Shown here: one piece after another, positions 1 to 8,605 of the stretch
How the letters are laid out: each line of letters opens with the position of its first letter
Position numbering within the stretch: the first letter of the stretch is position 1
Assembly: GCF_027947575.1 (NCBI RefSeq)
Contig: NZ_CP116256.1
Location: forward strand, 4,774,001 to 4,838,000
Origin: Streptomyces rubrogriseus
GTDB lineage: Bacteria; Actinomycetota; Actinomycetes; Streptomycetales; Streptomycetaceae
Direction of reading: 5' to 3'
Length of the DNA: 64,000 nucleotides
The notes under the pieces: model-generated
Database searches by the model: none
Seen by the model: only the letters and a program-made list of their open reading frames with translations
Told to the model about the DNA's origin: nothing
Position numbers and translations under genes: made by a program

Positions 1-299
1 ATGGTGCGCACCGCCGTGTACGTGTCGTTCCAGCCGCCGAGGGAGGGCCCGAGGTCGCCCTGCCCGGCCGTGTCGCCGCGCTCGTCCAGGACCTCGAACC
101 CGGCGTCCGCCAAGGTGTCCCGGTCGCCCATGACATAGGCGAGCTTCTTCTCACCGGCCAGGTAACCGGCCTGGTTGACGCGGATGGCCGCCGGCGCCTC
201 GCCGCCGTCCCCGGAGCACGCGGTGAGGCAGCAGGCCGCCAGGACGGAAGCGGTCACGGCCGACACGGAGCGGGCCGACGATGAGAGGAAGCGGTTCAT
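1..299 (-). CDS. Exported lipoprotein with GH9 N-terminal Ig-like domain (partial, 3' part outside window)
   Basis: Only the first ~99 codons are present; the gene runs off the left edge. The ATG is at 297-299 on the minus strand. The product opens with a lipoprotein signal peptide whose lipobox is LTAC, so Cys is lipidated after export. A segment beginning IRVNQAGYLAGEKKLAYVM follows. This is the hallmark start of the Ig-like domain found before the catalytic (alpha/alpha)6 barrel of family 9 endoglucanases. By family knowledge the full protein would be a cell-surface cellulase or related beta-glucanase, but no catalytic residue lies inside the window. It is divergent from the MoxR gene and fits the other glycanases of the region. 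Ig-like domains of this type also occur in a few non-GH9 proteins. Confidence 0.7.
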   Translation of the reverse strand, partial: MNRFLSSSARSVSAVTASVLAACCLTACSGDGGEAPAAIRVNQAGYLAGEKKLAYVMGDRDTLADAGFEVLDERGDTAGQGDLGPSLGGWNDTYTAVRT

Positions 300-435
300 G
301 GCGGACAGTCTGGTCGATGGCACCACCGCGGCGGGGGCCGAGGTGGTGACCGGGGGCGGGGCGGGGAAGTGGACGTTTGTGCGGGATAGGCTCTGATCCG
401 CCAGCCCACCCGGACCGCCACAGGAGGAGTCGGCC

Positions 436-1653
436 ATGGGCCAGAAGGATCCGCGGGAGGCACCGGCCGCCCAGGACACGGCCGAGCGACTCCGGGCGAT
501 CGGCGACGAGTTGTCGGACCGCTTCTACGAACGGGCCGACGTCGTACGGACGCTGCTGGTGACGCTGCTGGCCGGTCGGCACTCGCTGATCCTCGGCCCG
601 CCGGGAACCGCGAAGTCCGAGCTGGCCAGGGAACTCACGGGCCGGATCGTGGGGGCGTCCTACTGGGAGATCCTGCTCTCCAAGTTCACCGCGCCGACGA
701 GGATGTTCGGGCCGGTCGACGTCGCCGCGCTCGCTCGCGGCGAGTACCGCCAGGTCTACGAGGGGCGCGCCACCACCGCGCACGTCGCGTTCATCGACGA
801 GATCTTCAAGTGCTCCACGGCGGCGCTGAACGAGACGCTGGGCTACCTCAACGAGCGGATCTACCACCCCGAGAGCGGCGGTGAGCCCGTCCGCTGCCCG
901 CTCATCGGCGCCATCACGGCGAGCAACGAGCTGCCCGACGGCGAGGACTCGGCCGCGATCTACGACCGGCTCCTGGTGCGGATCGAGGTCACGTACCTGG
1001 AGGACCCCTCGAACTTCGCCGCTCTGGTCCGCTCCGCCGTCAGCCGCCCGGCCACGCCGAAGCGGACCACCGTGGACCTGGCCGCGCTGCGGCACGCCGT
1101 GGCCGAGGCCGTTCCCGCCGTGGAGGTGCCCGACGGGATCGTGGACGCCGTGTGCACGCTGCGGGCCGCCCTGCGCCGCAAGGAGCTGATCGCCTCCGAC
1201 CGCCGCTGGCGGCAGGCGGTGGGCCTGCTCCAGGCGTCCGCGTACCTCGACGGACGTCCCTCGGTCGCGGAGAGCGACCTGTCGGTGCTGACCCACGTGC
1301 TGTGGAACTCCCCCGCCGAACGGCCGACGGTCGAGCGCGAAGTACTGCACCTGGTCAATCCGGACGCCAAGGAGGCGCTCGACCTCGCCGACACCATCGA
1401 GGAGCTGGAGACCCAGCTCGACGCCATGGCCGGGCAGTCCCGCGAGGCGCTGAGCGAGTGGGTCATCAAGAAGGCCCACAACCAGCTGGCCATGGCGGGC
1501 AAGCGGCTGGAGCGACTGCGCGCGGAGGCGGTGGGCGCGGGCCGCTCCACCACCGCCATCGACCGGGTCACCGGCCGCCAGCGCGCCGTCCGCGCCCGGG
1601 TGCTCACCGAGGCCCTCGGGGTGGACGCGAGCACGGTCCAGGCCCAGCTCTGA
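436..1653 (+). CDS. MoxR/RavA-type AAA+ ATPase
   Basis: 405 aa. Walker A is GPPGTAKS (residues 54-61) and Walker B is FIDE (about 119-122), followed by a sensor-1 region (AITASNE). This is the compact AAA+ core of the MoxR family, RavA subgroup. MoxR ATPases act as chaperones that remodel or mature partner complexes, normally with a VWA-domain protein encoded next door, and the following gene is exactly that. The start is supported by AGGAGGAG six bases before ATG. The C-terminal third is helical and charged, as in RavA. The client is not visible from sequence. A TAGGCT hexamer at 387-392 could be the -10 of the promoter. Confidence 0.88.
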   Translation: MGQKDPREAPAAQDTAERLRAIGDELSDRFYERADVVRTLLVTLLAGRHSLILGPPGTAKSELARELTGRIVGASYWEILLSKFTAPTRMFGPVDVAALARGEYRQVYEGRATTAHVAFIDEIFKCSTAALNETLGYLNERIYHPESGGEPVRCPLIGAITASNELPDGEDSAAIYDRLLVRIEVTYLEDPSNFAALVRSAVSRPATPKRTTVDLAALRHAVAEAVPAVEVPDGIVDAVCTLRAALRRKELIASDRRWRQAVGLLQASAYLDGRPSVAESDLSVLTHVLWNSPAERPTVEREVLHLVNPDAKEALDLADTIEELETQLDAMAGQSREALSEWVIKKAHNQLAMAGKRLERLRAEAVGAGRSTTAIDRVTGRQRAVRARVLTEALGVDASTVQAQL

Positions 1654-1673
1654 GCACCGCGGCGGACGGCACC

Positions 1674-3368
1674 ATGGACGAGGACACGGCCACGGGCACG
1701 GGCACCGACACGGGCACGGCCACGGACACGGGCACGGCGAGGGACGCGGACACGCACGGGGGCGGAACAGCGAGCCGGCTCGACGTGCTGGCGGACCGCG
1801 CCGGAACGTGGCTGGCCCGGTCGGGCGCCGCCCCCGCGCGGCACACCGGGGCCGTGGCCGCGGACCGTTTCGACCGCATGGCCTGGCGCGACACCTACGA
1901 GCAGTCGCCCGCGCTGCGCGAGCTGGCGGGTGACCTGGGCGAGCACCACGCGCACACGGCCGACCTGCTCACCGACGTCTTCCTGGCCGCCTACAAGACC
2001 GCCCCTCGCCTGCGCGAGCCCGCCGAGCTGGAACCCTCCCGGCTGGTCAACCACCGTCTCGTCGCCGCGCTGCTGGAGTCTGCGGACTTCGCCGAGCTGC
2101 ACCGGGAGACGGCCGGCGACCCGTACGCCGCGGCCATGGCCGTGCTCGCCCAGGGCAGCGCGCTGCGCCGGATGCTGGAGGACTCCCGGCCCGCCCGGGA
2201 CCGGGACGAGCGGGCGGAGCGGGCCCGGCGGGAGGCCGAGGACGCGGCGGACGCCGTCGCCGAGGCGCTCCGGCAGGCCGCCGACGAGGCCGGCGAGGAC
2301 GGCACCGTGCCGGGACCCGCCGCCGACGCCGTACGGCGGGCGGTCCGGGAGGCCGACGCCGCCGGGAGGCGGGCCGCTTCGGACGCGGCCCGGTCGCTCG
2401 CCGCGGCGGTCCCCGGCGTCCGTGCCGCCGCGCGCGGTGCGGTGGCGAAGTCGGCGGCGGCCGCGCGGGAGGAGACCGCGCTCATGCGGGCCTGGGGTGT
2501 CGGTTCCGGCGAGCTGGAGCGGATGCCGTTCGACGAGCGCGCCCGGCTGGCCGAGCGGCTGCGCACCGGACGGCTCGCCGAGTGGGCCGAACTGATCGGC
2601 CGTTTCCGGCAGATGGCCGAGGGCGAACGCGCGCGCAAGGTGCAGAACGCCACCGGGGAGCTGATCGGGGTCACGCTCGGCGACGACCTCTCCCGGGTCA
2701 TCCCGTCCGAGCTGGCGAACCTCGGACTGCCGGAACTGCGGGCGGTGTTCGCCGCCCGCTACGCCGCCGGGGAACTGATGCTCTACGACAGCCAGGGGGA
2801 ACAGGCCACCGGCCGGGGCGCCGTCATCGCCTGCGTGGACACCTCGCACTCCATGTACGAGGCGGGGCCCGGCGGCATCACCCGGGAGGCCTGGGCGAAG
2901 GCGTGCGCCCTGGCCCTGCTGGACCAGGCCCGTCACGCGGGGCGGGACTTCGTCGGCATCGTGTTCTCCGCCGCCGACCGGCTCCGTGTCTTCCGCTTCC
3001 CGGCCGACCGGCCCGCCGGTCTCGCCCGTACCCTCGACTTCGCGGAGACCTTCCTCGGCGGCGGCACCAGTTACGAGCGGCCCCTGTCGGCGGCGGGCGA
3101 ACTGCTCGAGGCGGAGTTCGACGACGCCGCCCGCACGCGCGGCGACATCGTGATGCTCACCGACGACGACTGCGGTGTCACCGAGACGTGGATGCGGGGC
3201 TGGAACGAGGCCAAGCGCCGGCTGGGCTTCCGGGTCTTCGGCGTGGGGGTCGGCTCCCCGCGCGTGGCGGCGGCCGGCTCGGTCCTCGAGGCCCTGTGCG
3301 ACAACCTCCGTTCCGTCGAGGACTTCACCGACGTGCACGCCGCCGCCGACCTGTTCCGCGTCATCTGA
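1674..3368 (+). CDS. VWA-domain protein (ViaA-like partner of the MoxR ATPase)
   Basis: 564 aa from the ATG at 1674. The N-terminus is a Thr/Gly/Asp-rich low-complexity tract built on TGTDTG-like repeats, probably unstructured. The middle is an Ala/Arg/Glu-rich helical region. The C-terminal ~180 residues are a von Willebrand A domain with the metal-site motif DTSHS starting at Asp389, followed by a TDDD segment. The gene lies 20 bp after the MoxR gene. By analogy with RavA-ViaA and MoxR-VWA pairs, it is the adaptor through which the ATPase engages targets. A CTG codon at 1650, overlapping the upstream stop codon, is an alternative coupled start; the ATG is preferred only because it is a standard codon. 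I saw no signal peptide or membrane segment. Confidence 0.82.
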   Translation: MDEDTATGTGTDTGTATDTGTARDADTHGGGTASRLDVLADRAGTWLARSGAAPARHTGAVAADRFDRMAWRDTYEQSPALRELAGDLGEHHAHTADLLTDVFLAAYKTAPRLREPAELEPSRLVNHRLVAALLESADFAELHRETAGDPYAAAMAVLAQGSALRRMLEDSRPARDRDERAERARREAEDAADAVAEALRQAADEAGEDGTVPGPAADAVRRAVREADAAGRRAASDAARSLAAAVPGVRAAARGAVAKSAAAAREETALMRAWGVGSGELERMPFDERARLAERLRTGRLAEWAELIGRFRQMAEGERARKVQNATGELIGVTLGDDLSRVIPSELANLGLPELRAVFAARYAAGELMLYDSQGEQATGRGAVIACVDTSHSMYEAGPGGITREAWAKACALALLDQARHAGRDFVGIVFSAADRLRVFRFPADRPAGLARTLDFAETFLGGGTSYERPLSAAGELLEAEFDDAARTRGDIVMLTDDDCGVTETWMRGWNEAKRRLGFRVFGVGVGSPRVAAAGSVLEALCDNLRSVEDFTDVHAAADLFRVI

Positions 3369-3431
3369 GCCGGCCGCCCGGCCCGGCCCGCCCGGCCGTC
3401 ACGGCAGTCGGGCCGACCCGGCCCGCGGACC

Positions 3432-4247
3432 TCACGGCTTGCGCGCCACCGCCCCGTACATCGCGATGTCCTCGTCCCGGATGCCCTGCTCGCCGGTGCC
3501 GTCCGGATGCCACTTGTGGACCTGGACGATGCCCGGTGCGACCAGCTCCAGCCCCTCGAAGAACTCGTGCGCCTCGTCGATGGTCCGCAGCCGCATCGGC
3601 ATGTCGCGCGCCGCGTACTCGCGCGCGACCCGGCCCACCTCCTCGGGGGCGAACTCGGCGGTGCCGATGGTCATGGCCAGGTAGCTTCCCGCGGGCAGCG
3701 GCTCCAGGAGGCGGCGGACGATGCCGACCGCGTCGTCCTCGTCCAGGACGAAGTGGACGATGGCGATCACGGTGAGCGCGACGGGCTCGCCCAGGTCCAG
3801 TGTCTTGCGGAACTCGTCGGATTCGAGAACGGCTTCGGGACGCTGGAAGTCCGCCTCGACGTACGTCGTCCGGCCCTCGGGCGTACTGGACAGCAGCCCC
3901 TGGGACAGGGTGAGGACGATGGGGTCGTTGTCCACGTAGACCACGCGTGACTCGGGGGCCACCGACTGCGCTATCTCGTGCAGGTTGGGCGAGGTGGGGA
4001 TGCCGGTGCCGATGTCGAGGAACTGGCGGATCCCCGCCTCCTCGGCCAGCCAGCGCACCGCTCGGTTCATCCAGTCCCGGTTGGCGCGCATGTGCACGGG
4101 CAGGGCGGGCCATTCCCCGGCCATCGCGTCCCCCGCCTCCCGGTCGGCGGGGTAGTAGTCCTTCCCTCCCAGGATGTAGTCGTAGATCCGCGCCGAGTGC
4201 GCGTGTTCGGTGTCGATCCGGTCGGCCGGCCATCCGCTGTCGGACAT
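3432..4247 (-). CDS. SAM-dependent methyltransferase, DUF574 / Methyltransf_19 family
   Basis: 271 aa. Recognisable from the actinobacterial DUF574 pattern: an N-terminal ARIYDYILGGKDYYPAD segment, the SAM-binding loop FLDIGTGIPTSPN, and YVDNDPIV closing motif II. Members are abundant in Streptomyces and are predicted methyltransferases whose substrates are mostly unknown. The ATG at 4245-4247 is preceded by AGAAAGG. The gene is 44 bp downstream of the XRE regulator on the same strand, so the two are probably cotranscribed, a common arrangement in Streptomyces. Nothing shows the acceptor substrate. Confidence 0.88.
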   Translation of the reverse strand: MSDSGWPADRIDTEHAHSARIYDYILGGKDYYPADREAGDAMAGEWPALPVHMRANRDWMNRAVRWLAEEAGIRQFLDIGTGIPTSPNLHEIAQSVAPESRVVYVDNDPIVLTLSQGLLSSTPEGRTTYVEADFQRPEAVLESDEFRKTLDLGEPVALTVIAIVHFVLDEDDAVGIVRRLLEPLPAGSYLAMTIGTAEFAPEEVGRVAREYAARDMPMRLRTIDEAHEFFEGLELVAPGIVQVHKWHPDGTGEQGIRDEDIAMYGAVARKP

Positions 4248-4291
4248 CGTTCGCCTTTCTCCGTGGGGTCGTGCGGTACGGGTGGAAGTCC

Positions 4292-5167
4292 TCACAGCTC
4301 CTTGCGCAGCGCGCCGAGGAGTTCCTCGGTGCCTCGGGCCGGCACCGCCTGGGCGCCCAGCCGGTCCAGGGCCTCGCGGTGGACCACCACGTCGTCGCCC
4401 TTGTCCAGGTAGACGGCGCCCACCAGGCCGCCCAGGTAGACGATGTCGGGAAGTTCGGGGGCCCGGAACCGGAAGAGGTCGAACGCGCCGGCCCGCATGG
4501 CGGGGTGCGGGCCCGCGGCGAACGGCATGATCTGGAGCGTCACGTGGGGCAGCCTGCCCACCTCGATCAGATGGTCCACCTGCTGCCGCATCACCTCGGT
4601 GCCTCCGACGGGCCAGCGCAGGACCGTTTCGTCCATCACCACCCACAGGCGGGGCGGACAGGAGCGGGTGAGGATCTCCTGGCGCCGCATGCGCAGCGCC
4701 ACCCGCCGCTCGGTGTCGACCGAGGAGGCGTGCGGGTTGCCGGCGCTCAGCAGGGCCCGCGCGTAGGCCGGGGTCTGCAGCAGGCCGTGCACGAACCCGG
4801 CCTCGTAGGCGCGGATGTGCAGGGCCGCCTGCTCCAGGCTCAGGTAGGCCGCGAACCAGTCCGGCATGACGTCGCGGTAGGTGTGCCACCAGCCGCGCTT
4901 GTTCGCCTCCCGCGCCGACTTCAGGAAGGTGTCGATCTCCTGCTGGTCGCGGACACCGTAGATCTGGAGCAGCTTCTCGACGTCCGGGAGGCGCAGCCGG
5001 GCCACCTTCGCCGCCTCGAGCCGGCGGATCGTGGAGTGGCTCACCCCGATCGCCTCGCCGGCCTGCTCGAAGGTGAGACCGGCGCGGGTGCGCAGCTCCT
5101 CCAGCTGTCTGCCGAGGATCATCCGCAGCACGGAGGGTGCTCCGCCCCAGTCGGTCTCCGCGGTCAC
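4292..5167 (-). CDS. XRE-family regulator with C-terminal DUF5753 domain
   Basis: 291 aa, GTG start with AAGGGGAG upstream. Residues ~16-75 form a lambda-repressor-type helix-turn-helix (GLTFEQAGEAIGVSHSTIRRLE). The remainder, starting around WWHTYRDVMPDWFAAYLSLE, is the DUF5753 ligand/partner domain seen in WhiJ-like Streptomyces regulators. These proteins usually control or pair with a small neighbouring protein. Here the divergent 158-aa gene at 5440 and the downstream methyltransferase are candidates. The intergenic region holds an AT-rich dyad listed separately as a possible autoregulatory site. Confidence 0.88.
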   Translation of the reverse strand: MTAETDWGGAPSVLRMILGRQLEELRTRAGLTFEQAGEAIGVSHSTIRRLEAAKVARLRLPDVEKLLQIYGVRDQQEIDTFLKSAREANKRGWWHTYRDVMPDWFAAYLSLEQAALHIRAYEAGFVHGLLQTPAYARALLSAGNPHASSVDTERRVALRMRRQEILTRSCPPRLWVVMDETVLRWPVGGTEVMRQQVDHLIEVGRLPHVTLQIMPFAAGPHPAMRAGAFDLFRFRAPELPDIVYLGGLVGAVYLDKGDDVVVHREALDRLGAQAVPARGTEELLGALRKEL

Positions 5168-5259
5168 ACCGTCTCCCCTTCGCCGTCCCGCGCCCGGGCC
5201 CGGACACGCCAGTCTGTCACGGGCTCAGGCCCGCCGCAGGAGCATGCATCCAGTCAGCT

Positions 5260-5275
5260 GCAATTTTCAACTTGC
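5260..5275. promoter_or_regulatory. AT-rich dyad GCAA-N8-TTGC in front of the XRE gene
   Basis: GCAA and TTGC flank an AT-rich octamer (ttttcaac), unusually AT-rich for this GC context. It lies ~95 bp upstream of the XRE/DUF5753 start. I recall WhiJ-type XRE regulators binding GCAA/TTGC-containing sites with A/T centres, so this is a plausible operator. Binding by this protein is inference. Confidence 0.35.
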
Positions 5276-5439
5276 CGGTTGCGCAGGGTTGTTGACGGAT
5301 GACACAGTGGCTTCACCGCCCCCTGCGATTCCCGACCCCTCACCCGGACCGTCCTGCTGGAGACCTGACACCCACCCATGGGGCGATCTCGCCTGACAAC
5401 GTTCTCCTGCCGTCCGTAGCGGCCAAAGGACCACCCCCC

Positions 5440-5916
5440 ATGGACCTGCAGCACACCCGTGATCCACGTCCGTCCGCAGCCACCGTCCGTGACCGCCCGT
5501 GCCCGTCCGGCGCCGCCGCCCGCCCGCCCCGCCGACGCCGACCGGGCCCGGCCCCGCTCAGTCTCCCCGCCGGGCTCCGCGCCGACCTGGGGCATGACGC
5601 CGTGGGCACCTCGGCGTCCCACGGCGAACACGTCCTGGCCCGCCTTCCGCGTGCGGGCTGCGTGTTCGCCGACGAGGGGCGCTGGTGGTGGATCGTGCCC
5701 TCCGGATCCGACATCGGGATCGCGTGGCCGTCCGGCACCCACTACGTCGTCGGCGACCCGTCCTGGACCCGGCCGCGGCCGGGCGGCGGCCGCCCGGCCG
5801 GTCCGCGGCTGGTCCACGGCCCCGACGGCGAATCGCCCTACACCGCGCCCCTCCCGCTGTACTTCCTCGTCTGCGGGCTCGCCGGAGTGGCGCCGCGCTG
5901 GTCCCTGGCGCCCTGA
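5440..5916 (+). CDS. Conserved hypothetical actinobacterial protein
   Basis: 158 aa from the ATG at 5440, with AAAGGA nine bases upstream. An in-frame ATG at 5299 would add 47 residues of poor quality, so the shorter form is preferred. The first 50 residues are Pro/Arg-rich and probably disordered. The conserved-looking core contains CVFADEGRWWWIVPSGSDIG and a Tyr-Val-Val-Gly strand, giving a small beta-rich domain. I recognise this core as recurrent in Streptomyces genomes but know no function. It is divergent from the XRE/DUF5753 gene, which suggests a regulator-partner pair. Confidence 0.6.
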   Translation: MDLQHTRDPRPSAATVRDRPCPSGAAARPPRRRRPGPAPLSLPAGLRADLGHDAVGTSASHGEHVLARLPRAGCVFADEGRWWWIVPSGSDIGIAWPSGTHYVVGDPSWTRPRPGGGRPAGPRLVHGPDGESPYTAPLPLYFLVCGLAGVAPRWSLAP

Positions 5917-5948
5917 GCGGGTTCGCCCCGCGGTCCGGCGCGAGGTCC

Positions 5949-7058
5949 CTATTCGAAGAACTTGAGACTCCAGCCGATGTCGCTGGTGGGGCCCGGGACG
6001 TTGGCCCGGCTGTAGGTGGTCCCGCCCCACCAGCAGAAGGTGCCGGTGTACCAGTACCGGTTCTCCCACGAGTACGGCGTCCCCTTCGCGACCGCGTGGA
6101 ACATCAGGGGGAACCTGGGGCCGGCGGGCGGGCTCGTGGCGATGTCTCCGTCGAGCAGGACGAAGCTGTGGTGACCGGGCCCGTCGACGTACAGGGTGGG
6201 GTCCCAGCCCGCCATCATCGTGGCGCGGTGCGACCCGAAGAGGCAGCCGTTGGACTTGTACCAGTCCCACACGTACGTCGGGTCGCCGCCGGCCCGCAGC
6301 CGCAGGTCGGCCAGGCAGTACTGGTCGCTCCAGCTGCCGTTGGCGGAGTAGGCGATGTGCAGCTGACCGTCGGGGTCCTTGACGGGCTCGGGCCCCTCGT
6401 TGATGAACGGGTTGCCCACCACCCGCTCCCAGCTCTCCCTCGGTTGCGAGATGACGTACCGCGCCCCGGTCGGTGTGGTCGGGCCGCTCATCCGCGCGAT
6501 GTAGAGGTTCTGTTCGACGTTGGTGTCGCCGGCCCAGCCCGACCAGACGAACCACCGCTGCCCCTCGAAGGTGAACAGTGTGCCGTCGATGGCCCACTTG
6601 TCGTCCGGCAGGGCCAGCTCGCTCTCGGCCGTGTAGCCGCTGTCCGCGGCGGTGGAGCTGATCACGTACATCCGGTGGGCCGCGCCGCGGCCGGCCGTGA
6701 AGTAGATGTAGTAGCGGCCGCCGTCCCGGACGATCTCGGGCGCCCACACCTCGCCGCGGCCACGCGCGTCCGACCAGACCTGGCGGGCGGGCGCCGCCGC
6801 CAGCGCGGCCGTGGACGCGGCCCGGCGTACGGCGATGCCGCCACCGGTGGACTGCACCGAGACGTAGGTGTCGCCGACCCGGATCACGCTCGGATCGGCG
6901 GCCCGCAGCGCGGTCCGGTCCGCCTGCGCGGACCCGGCGGAGGCCACCAGGAGCAGGAGGGCGAGGAGGGCACCGGACACCAGGGAGGCGACGGTGCCGC
7001 GAACGCGGCGGGAGAGCTTCCAGGTCCCGTTCGGCGGGCTTCCGGTCAGGGGCGGCAT
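5949..7058 (-). CDS. Secreted family 43-type glycoside hydrolase
   Basis: 369 aa, ATG at 7056-7058 with GGAGGGAC upstream. A hydrophobic segment at ~24-46 ending in AQA is a Sec signal peptide. The catalytic pattern of five-bladed propeller GH43 enzymes is present. Asp55 (AADPSV) is the expected base, Asp158 (WAIDGT) the pKa modulator and Glu221 (INEGPEP) the acid; WAPEI and IYFTAGRG are blade motifs. GH43 enzymes release arabinose, xylose or galactose from plant polysaccharides or oligosaccharides outside the cell. The subfamily, and so the exact substrate, cannot be assigned by eye. It diverges from the first GH64 gene. Confidence 0.8.
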   Translation of the reverse strand: MPPLTGSPPNGTWKLSRRVRGTVASLVSGALLALLLLVASAGSAQADRTALRAADPSVIRVGDTYVSVQSTGGGIAVRRAASTAALAAAPARQVWSDARGRGEVWAPEIVRDGGRYYIYFTAGRGAAHRMYVISSTAADSGYTAESELALPDDKWAIDGTLFTFEGQRWFVWSGWAGDTNVEQNLYIARMSGPTTPTGARYVISQPRESWERVVGNPFINEGPEPVKDPDGQLHIAYSANGSWSDQYCLADLRLRAGGDPTYVWDWYKSNGCLFGSHRATMMAGWDPTLYVDGPGHHSFVLLDGDIATSPPAGPRFPLMFHAVAKGTPYSWENRYWYTGTFCWWGGTTYSRANVPGPTSDIGWSLKFFE

Positions 7059-7081
7059 GTCCCTCCGCTTCCACGGGCCGT

Positions 7082-7142
7082 GATGTACATCGATGGAAGG
7101 TGGCAGCGGCTCCAGGATCGTAATTGACGGCGAACATGTCAA
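7082..7142 (-). promoter_or_regulatory. Putative promoter and palindromes of the GH43 gene
   Basis: Reading leftward, TTGACA (7142-7137) is a good -35 element. A TACGAT about 14 bp further on is a weak -10. The same region holds the perfect palindrome GATGTACATC (7082-7091) overlapping CATCGATG (7088-7095), immediately before the ribosome binding site. A repressor site is plausible. The spacing is short, so the promoter call is tentative. Confidence 0.35.
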
Positions 7143-7245
7143 TGAGCGGACCGCAACGCCCCCGGTACGCACGGCATCCGGCGGGTACCGCCTTCCCCCC
7201 GCTTCACCTTCCGAACCTGGAGCGCCTTCTTCCGATTGATCTCGT

Positions 7246-7280
7246 TCAACTAGTTGACATGCACAGGGAAGGACTACAAC
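7246..7280 (+). promoter_or_regulatory. Putative promoter with palindrome upstream of the first GH64 gene
   Basis: The perfect 12-bp palindrome TCAACTAGTTGA (7246-7257) overlaps a TTGACA -35 box (7254-7259). TACAAC at 7275-7280 could be the -10, although 15 bp is a short spacer. The GTG start follows at 7313. The palindrome covering the -35 suggests repression, but I cannot name the regulator. Confidence 0.35.
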
Positions 7281-7312
7281 CCTGCAAGTCCCCCCACACC
7301 AAGGAGGACCGT

Positions 7313-8506
7313 GTGCTTTCCCCACGCAAGCTGACGGCGTCCCTGGCCGTCGCGGCGTCGATCGGCGCCGTGGCCGTCGTAGTCGGGCCGGCCGAACCGG
7401 CGTCGGCGGTACCGGACACCATCCCGCTCACCCTGAAGAACGACTCGGGCAGCGCCGAACAGGTCTACGTCTACGTGATCGGCACCGAACTCGCCTCGGG
7501 GCAGCAGGGGTACGCCGACGAGAGCGGCGCCTTCCACGCCTGGCCGGCCGGTGGCGCCCCGCCCGTCCCGGCGCCCGACGCCTCGTTCGCCGGCCCCGCA
7601 AACGGCGGGTCAAAGACCGTTCAGCTTCCGAAGTTCTCCGGCCGGGTCTACTTCTCGTACGGCAAGAAACTCGACTTCCGGCTCGCCGACGGCGGCCTCG
7701 TGCAGCCCGCCGTCCAGAACGCCGACGACCCCAACCACGACACGCTGTTCAACTGGACCGAGTACACGCTCAACGACTCCGGGCTGTGGATCAACTCCAC
7801 CCAGGTGGACATGTTCTCGGCCCCCTACTCCGTCGGTCTGACCGCGGGCGACGGTTCGACCAAGCAGACCGGTTCGCTGAAGCCCGGCGGGTACAAGGCG
7901 GTCGCCGACGGGCTCGCCCAGCAGGGCGGCGGCTGGGAAGGGCTGGTCCAGACCCGGGGCGACGGCTCGCCGCTGCGGGTCCTGGCCCCTGGACACGGCG
8001 TCGGCTCCGGCGACCTGCCCGCCGGCGTGCTGGACGACTACATCGACCGCGTCTGGAGCAAGTACGCCTCCGAGACGCTGACGGTGACGCCGTTCAAGGA
8101 GCAGCCGGACACGAAGTTCTTCGGCAGGGTGAACGGCGACAGGATGGACTTCACCGACGGCAGCGGCGCGGTGGTGACCTCCTTCGAGAAGCCGGACTCC
8201 GACTCGGTCTTCGGCTGCTACAACAAGCTCGACGCCCCCAACGACCAGGTGCGCGGCCCCATCTCGCGGACCCTGTGCGCCGCGTACAACCGCACCACGC
8301 TGCTCACCAACTCCGAGCAGCCCGACGCCGACGCCTCCGGCTTCTACCGGGACGACGTGACCAACCACTACGCCCGTCTCGTGCACGCGCAGATGCGGGA
8401 CGGCCAGGCGTACGCCTTCGCCTTCGACGACGTCGGCAACCACGAGTCGCTGGTGCACGACGGCGACCCCAAGGACGCGGCGATCACGCTGGAGTCCTTC
8501 GACTGA
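7313..8506 (+). CDS. Secreted GH64 endo-beta-1,3-glucanase
   Basis: 397 aa. The GTG start is chosen because AAGGAGG sits at 7301-7307 and the Sec signal peptide (cleaved near PASA-VPD) begins right after it. The family is clear from the propeller/thaumatin-like core of laminaripentaose-producing beta-1,3-glucanases. FNWTEYTLND supplies Glu150 and STQVDMFSAPY supplies Asp166. Their 16-residue spacing equals that of catalytic Glu154/Asp170 in the S. matensis enzyme. GH64 enzymes invert and release mainly pentaose from laminarin, callose or fungal wall glucan. A close paralogue lies at 24644, and the GH16 gene follows 99 bp downstream on the same strand. Confidence 0.92.
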   Translation: MLSPRKLTASLAVAASIGAVAVVVGPAEPASAVPDTIPLTLKNDSGSAEQVYVYVIGTELASGQQGYADESGAFHAWPAGGAPPVPAPDASFAGPANGGSKTVQLPKFSGRVYFSYGKKLDFRLADGGLVQPAVQNADDPNHDTLFNWTEYTLNDSGLWINSTQVDMFSAPYSVGLTAGDGSTKQTGSLKPGGYKAVADGLAQQGGGWEGLVQTRGDGSPLRVLAPGHGVGSGDLPAGVLDDYIDRVWSKYASETLTVTPFKEQPDTKFFGRVNGDRMDFTDGSGAVVTSFEKPDSDSVFGCYNKLDAPNDQVRGPISRTLCAAYNRTTLLTNSEQPDADASGFYRDDVTNHYARLVHAQMRDGQAYAFAFDDVGNHESLVHDGDPKDAAITLESFD

Positions 8507-8561
8507 CCGGGCCGGCCCCACCCGCGCCCGAACCGACGCACCACCTTCCCCCCACCCCCGT

Positions 8562-8591
8562 GCCCGCTCCCGCCCCGTGGGAGCGGGCCCA
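8562..8591 (+). promoter_or_regulatory. Hairpin overlapping a LacI-type box before the GH16 gene
   Basis: GCCCGCTCCC (8562-8571) and GGGAGCGGGC (8579-8588) form a perfect 10-bp stem with a 7-nt loop. The right side also reads TGGGAGCGGGCCCA (8578-8591). That differs at two of 14 positions from the CebR/CelR box TGGGAGCGCTCCCA and at two positions from the boxes before the GH1 transporter operon. It may be an intergenic attenuator, an operator, or both. The GH16 ribosome binding site follows closely. Confidence 0.45.
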
Positions 8592-8605
8592 CGAAAGGGA
8601 GAGAC

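Noticed and set aside
960..3338. A 792-codon minus-strand frame opposite the MoxR and VWA genes
   Set aside because: Third-position GC and domain content support the plus-strand genes; the frame is low complexity.
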